DNA of 28,563 nt, from NCBI GenBank assembly GCA_002005505.1, contig KV908536.1, positions 15,001 to 43,563 of the forward strand. Reading direction: 5' to 3'. The notes beneath the pieces were generated by a model. The model was not told where the DNA came from. It made no database searches and saw only the letters and a list, made by a program, of their open reading frames with translations. The position numbers and the translations under genes are program-made. Below, one piece after another: positions 24,324 to 28,563 of this stretch (positions are counted from its first letter, which is position 1; each line of letters opens with the position of its first letter). This stretch comes from Botryococcus braunii (Eukaryota; Chlorophyta; Trebouxiophyceae).

Positions 24324-24370
24324 CGCAAGCGCGCCGGCGTTTGTGTGTGCACACGCACACGCACTCGTGC
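24230..24370. repeat. (CG)n - (TG)n - (CG)n alternating tract
   Basis: From GCATGCGCGCG through CG dinucleotides (one CCC break), then TG run at about 24272-24315, then GCGCGCGCG and GCACACGCAC. About 100 bases are nearly strict alternation of purine and pyrimidine, including about 20 CG steps. Confidence 0.92.
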
Positions 24371-24410
24371 ATGCGCGCTCATGAGCACCCAATCATATGC
24401 AAGCAAGCGG

Positions 24411-24499
<89 letters not shown>
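24411..24499. repeat. (GT)n microsatellite
   Basis: About 44 uninterrupted GT units followed by AGGGGGGG and GA-rich sequence to 24565. Confidence 0.97.
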
Positions 24500-24502
<3 letters not shown>

Positions 24503-24560
24503 GGGGGAGAGAGAGAGATGGGAGAGAGGAGAGAGAGACAGAGAGGGAGGGAGAGAGACA

Positions 24561-24761
<201 letters not shown>

Positions 24762-24769
24762 AAACCACA

Positions 24770-25234
24770 CCACAACAACATCAGAAATCATACAGCAACA
24801 AAAAAAAAAAATCATTAAATTGGAATGAGATATGAGTATTTCCAAGTATGCAATAGATACGACCTCTTTTTAAAAGCCAGATCTTGGAGTGGTCAATCTC
24901 GCTGTTCGTTGTGTTAGTCCCGCTAATCCATTGAATCGAAACCCAGGTACATATCAACAGTGACATAGGTGTACCATAGATGATCGTCAGGAACAAAGTA
25001 AGTCTTCTTCCCGGAATAATTCACCTGGATTGATGCGCCAAACGTCGAAGACGTCACGTGAGACAGAGCCAACTAACGCCTACGTCTCCTAATTGCTCGC
25101 CAGTCAGGTCAAACACCGTTTCCCTTCGACGGGGTAAGCTACCTGTGTTTAACAAAAGACGGTAGTAGGCGTTCGAACTTTTCCATCCGGCACCAAACGG
25201 GAATATATTTTGCATATTCCCCCTCCGTATATAC
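24770..25234. other. Unique sequence without a recognisable gene
   Basis: A+T-rich at first. Only short frames, and the minus frame covering 25139-25336 is the antisense of the tRNA gene. Nothing else seen. Confidence 0.4.
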
Positions 25235-25308
25235 GGTCTCGTGGTGTAGTTGGTTATCACGTGAGATTAACACTCTCAAGGTCGCCGGATCGAACCCGGC
25301 CGAGATCA
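25235..25308 (+). tRNA. tRNA-Val (anticodon AAC)
   Basis: 74 nt, no intron. Acceptor stem GGTCTCG / CGAGATC (one G-T wobble) with discriminator A. D arm GTG...CAC with loop TAGTTGGTTAT. Anticodon arm TGAGA-TTAACAC-TCTCA, which puts AAC at 34-36. T arm GCCGG-ATCGAAC-CCGGC. Internal A box (TGGTGTAGTTGG) and B box (GGATCGAACCC) are present. Odd points: T54 is replaced by A, giving loop ATCGAAC, and there is no T4 terminator directly downstream; the first TTTT is about 30 bases on. It could therefore be a diverged copy or the head of a tRNA-derived SINE, but all four stems are intact. CCA is not encoded, as expected for a nuclear tRNA gene. Confidence 0.88.
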
Positions 25309-25600
25309 TAGGTTTAAAGCGGTCTACATACCACACAATTTTGGCTCACCATATCTTGATGTTCGGCGTGCCACATATCCGCCTGCCATTTCTCTTATTT
25401 TAGTGAACAAGTGGGGGATTTTTTTTGGGTGGTGGGGAAGGGGATCCTTTGGTTGGGGATTTTTCGTCTTATTTAGAGAGAAAAGTGAATATATCAGGCT
25501 CAGGCCCCCAGTGCCCCAATAGTCACATGTCGACAGCCGAAACAGCTGCAGGTGTAAAAAATATATAGATCGGGCAAAAATATGTGTGAAAAGGAATAGA
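25309..25600. other. 3' flank of the tRNA gene
   Basis: No coding frame with support. Contains T7 at about 25421. Could be the body of a SINE if the tRNA is not a true gene, but I see no second copy in the window. Confidence 0.35.
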
Positions 25601-25607
25601 ACAACAA

Positions 25608-25775
25608 GAAAACAGAAAGAAGGGGAGCAGACAGAGGGGAAGAGGGTCCAGGAGAGAGAGAAGGGGGGAGGGAGAGGAGAGAAAAAAGGGGGGGAGAGGA
25701 GGGAGGGGGGGGAGACAGACAGAGAGAGAGAGAGAGGGGGGGGCAGAGGGAGAGGGGGAGAGAGAGAGGGGGGGG

Positions 25776-25820
<45 letters not shown>

Positions 25821-25867
25821 GAGAGAGAGAGAAGAGAGAGAGAGAGAGAAAGAGAAAGAAGGGGGGG

Positions 25868-25909
<42 letters not shown>

Positions 25910-25935
25910 AAAAGAGAGGAAGGGAGAGGGGGGAA
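25608..25935. repeat. Purine-rich (GA)n / G-run tract
   Basis: About 320 bases almost wholly A and G on the plus strand, with GGGGGG runs and (GA)n stretches. Confidence 0.93.
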
Positions 25936-26069
25936 TAAAGAATGTAAAACAACCAGTGAGAAACGTAATAACACACAGACACACATCAGACTTGTGGTGA
26001 AACAGCAAGATAACACAACAGACACGAATAAATAAACCACAGCAAGCAAACCCATACTGAACCCAACGA

Positions 26070-26437
<368 letters not shown>

Positions 26438-26479
26438 CAATGAAATAAGGAAGAAACGAGTTCCAAAACAGAAAACTAC

Positions 26480-26598
26480 TGCCCCGGCCAGGGCCCTGCA
26501 TCTAGACGTGGGGAGAATATGAGGCGAACAATACCTGAAGCCCGAAAATCCCCTCCAGTCAGCTGCAGACCGAAAGCGGCTAAATCCTGGCCGGGGCA
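26480..26598. repeat. 13-bp inverted repeats 93 bp apart
   Basis: TGCCCCGGCCAGG at 26480-26492 and CCTGGCCGGGGCA at 26586-26598, perfect complements. No clear target-site duplication outside them. Confidence 0.7.
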
Positions 26599-26636
26599 TG
26601 AAGAAAGCGTTAGGGGAAAAAAGAAGAGGGCAGGCA

Positions 26637-26664
26637 AGGGATGTCCTGTATACAGGACATCCCT
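26637..26664. repeat. 28-bp perfect palindrome
   Basis: Half-site AGGGATGTCCTGTA, axis between 26650 and 26651. Confidence 0.9.
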
Positions 26665-27027
26665 ACGTAGAGGATGGTCCCTAAAAGAAAAAACACATCA
26701 CGTTAGTACGGGAAGCCAAGTCAGCCAAATATGTCACGAAATTAACAGACGAAGCACGATCCCAACAGACGGAGAGCCGAGCAAAGCACCTATTTGCCAA
26801 AAGCGGTTGTGGAGTGCCACGATCCCAGTTTTCTCTGGATCAGCAGGTGTCGGTATCTGGCGAGGCGCAGATCCATCGTACTTGACAAAACGGGTTGTGG
26901 GGTGGTATGCCAAGTTTCTCGGCTTATGAGGGCTGATACATCTGTTGTGGCGCATCTTCACGTTGCGTGGCAAAGGGCCCTGGGGTTGTTGGGTGCCATG
27001 ATGCCATTGAATCTGTTATAAAGTTTA

Positions 27028-27061
27028 AAAAGGAGTGCTCATAATTATGAGCACTCCTTTT
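27028..27061. repeat. 34-bp perfect palindrome
   Basis: Half-site AAAAGGAGTGCTCATAA, axis between 27044 and 27045, no loop. T4 at one end and A4 at the other make it terminator-like for polymerase III on either strand, though nothing upstream calls for one. Confidence 0.92.
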
Positions 27062-27151
27062 GTGGCATCCGCGGCACAAATATCGCAATATTGATACAGC
27101 TTCTAACTCGGGCGTGCACGTTGACCTTGCAGGTTGACCCTGCAATTGCAT

Positions 27152-27213
27152 AGCAAAAATTATGGAGGGGTTCTAATTAGACAGCAAAAAGTATGGAGGG
27201 GTTCTAATTATAA
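27152..27213 (+). repeat. 31-bp tandem duplication
   Basis: AGCAAAAA(T/G)TATGGAGGGG followed by TTCTAATTA occurs at 27152 and 27183, differing by one base over the shared core. Confidence 0.88.
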
Positions 27214-28290
27214 TGTTATAATGACTTCAGTGATGATCAACTTGACTCCTTTACAGCCACACCTAGATGAGAGAGATCTCTTTATGTGCCCTCCCCACAA
27301 ATGTGTACACATGCAAGCATACTGCTTGCAAGTGCTTTTAGTTCGCCTAAAACCTTACGCAAATAATCGAGAAAAACAGCAGATCTCCCTGCTGTAGCGC
27401 AACAGCGTATTCTCATTCAACAACGTATTCTCAAAAAGTTATGATTGTCGGCACGTGGCGGAACAGCCTTGCATGGCACCCCACACGCTGGCTTGTGAGG
27501 TGCCATTGTAGCATTTCAAATGAAGTTGTGCAGTCAGCCCTTCATGATCATGTGCCCCGTCACATACCACCACTAGTGGTACAACAAGCATGTAAGGCAT
27601 GTGCACGCGCTTTGAAAATGCTGTAAACATGCGATGCACATGCTACATATTAATATTTGTACCTTTCCAGATCTAGATTCCACTCTCCTCCCATCCTTTC
27701 GAAAAACTTACAGATAATATCTGGCCACGTCTTTTGACTCAACCTTCTCTCCAAAGGCGAAGACGTTCTGATAACCTTTTAACTTGCTTCGGTTTTGAAG
27801 CGAGCTATTCTTTTTAAAATTAGGAGTGAAGCCTATTCTAACCGCATACCTTAAATCCATCATGCAGGGGCCAAATATTAAAGGTGATAATGAGAGCTTC
27901 AAACGATGCAGTTCGGAAAGGGGCTGCATCCAACTGCCCCCCCTGCTGACTTCAATTTAATTTGCAAACGACAGCCAATGCATGCCATGCCCATCTTTTC
28001 CTTAGCCCCGCAACTGCTTTTTATAACAATGAAGCCTTGTCTCCGAATTTTTTCTGGATGAAACATTGTTGTGGAGACCTTCAGCACAGTTCAGGTATAC
28101 AAGCAATGTCTTTGGCACTCCGAGGACATGCAATACAGAGCAATCTCGACAGGGCTCTTACATCCTCCGCAGCCCTTCGAAGGATCTGGTCCAAGATCCT
28201 CGCGTAAGTGCGCACAGCCATATTGCTGTACGGATCATCAGTCCTCTCTGCATGCTCCCAGTCTCCCGCACTTAATGTTGGTAACCCATT
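27214..28290. other. Stretch without a supportable gene
   Basis: Short frames only. Those at 27962-28292 overlap in two frames and lack splice signals. Small repeats include CAACRGCGTATTCTCA / CAACAACGTATTCTCA near 27400-27433. Confidence 0.4.
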
Positions 28291-28299
28291 AACACCTCC

Positions 28300-28344
28300 T
28301 CCCCCCCCCCTTCTCTTCTCCCTCTCCCTCTCCGCACCCCCCCC

Positions 28345-28375
<31 letters not shown>

Positions 28376-28398
28376 CTCTCTCCTCTCTCTCCTCTCTC

Positions 28399-28434
<36 letters not shown>

Positions 28435-28485
28435 CTCCTCTCTCCTCTCTCTTCTCCTCTCTCCTCTCTCTCTCCTCGCTCGCTC
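28300..28485. repeat. C-rich and (CT)n tract
   Basis: C10, CCCTCT units, C9, then CT with frequent CC interruptions. Confidence 0.94.
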
Positions 28486-28503
28486 CCGCTTGTGGTGTGT
28501 TGT

Positions 28504-28505
<2 letters not shown>

Positions 28506-28559
<54 letters not shown>

Positions 28560-28563
28560 TGTG
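28506..28563. repeat. T41 homopolymer followed by (GT)n at the window edge
   Basis: About 41 consecutive T from 28506, then GTGTGT to the end. In reverse complement this is (CA)n followed by a poly-A run, the same order as at 24566-24760. Confidence 0.94.

Noticed and set aside
25139..25336. Minus-strand frame with GFDPATLRV
   Set aside because: This is the usual false protein read from the antisense strand of a tRNA gene.
26519..26973. Frames of 136 (plus) and 79 (minus) residues
   Set aside because: Both cross palindromes, overlap on opposite strands and resemble no family; no splice or promoter support.

Overview
This window looks like nuclear DNA of a flagellated microbial eukaryote. 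A green alga or similar protist is a reasonable guess, but the sequence alone does not fix the lineage. The support is eukaryotic: short exons with GT...AG introns whose phases match across junctions, a nuclear-type tRNA with internal A and B boxes, a ciliary RIB43A gene, and huge microsatellites. No bacterial operons, Shine-Dalgarno sites or CRISPR arrays are visible.

Layout. (1) 1-1371, plus: the 3' half of a RIB43A-like flagellar ribbon protein gene, cut by the window edge. (2) 1372-3229: no gene I can support. (3) About 3230-12632, minus: a long, intron-rich region coding for low-complexity, probably nuclear protein. It is either one very large gene or two head-to-tail genes. The first part (12632 to 9328) is a good seven-exon model with an acidic N-terminus, basic patches, a Pro/Gly-rich part and poly-Gln. 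The second part (8919 to about 3230) holds exons with a 9-residue coding repeat, a possible SPOC-like segment, a coiled coil and a Lys/Arg-rich end. (4) 12633-13935: a hairpin-rich intergenic stretch between the divergent minus- and plus-strand genes. (5) 13936-18107, plus: a membrane-segment exon, then a family 2 glycosyltransferase gene whose introns carry giant (GA)n, (CT)n, (GT)n and (CA)n tracts. (6) 18779-20689, plus: exons of an unrecognised gene, followed from 20090 by a 32-bp minisatellite inside one of its introns. (7) 20690-28563: gene-poor, palindrome- and microsatellite-rich DNA, including a pure A163 run, a CG/TG Z-DNA-type tract and a tRNA-Val(AAC) gene.

The genes do not form an obvious pathway. 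The recurring theme is the entanglement of tandem repeats with splicing: an intron apparently built from repeated copies of its own 5' splice junction, an exon flanked by complementary (GA)n and (CT)n tracts, a triplicated 3' splice site, and a minisatellite that codes for protein.
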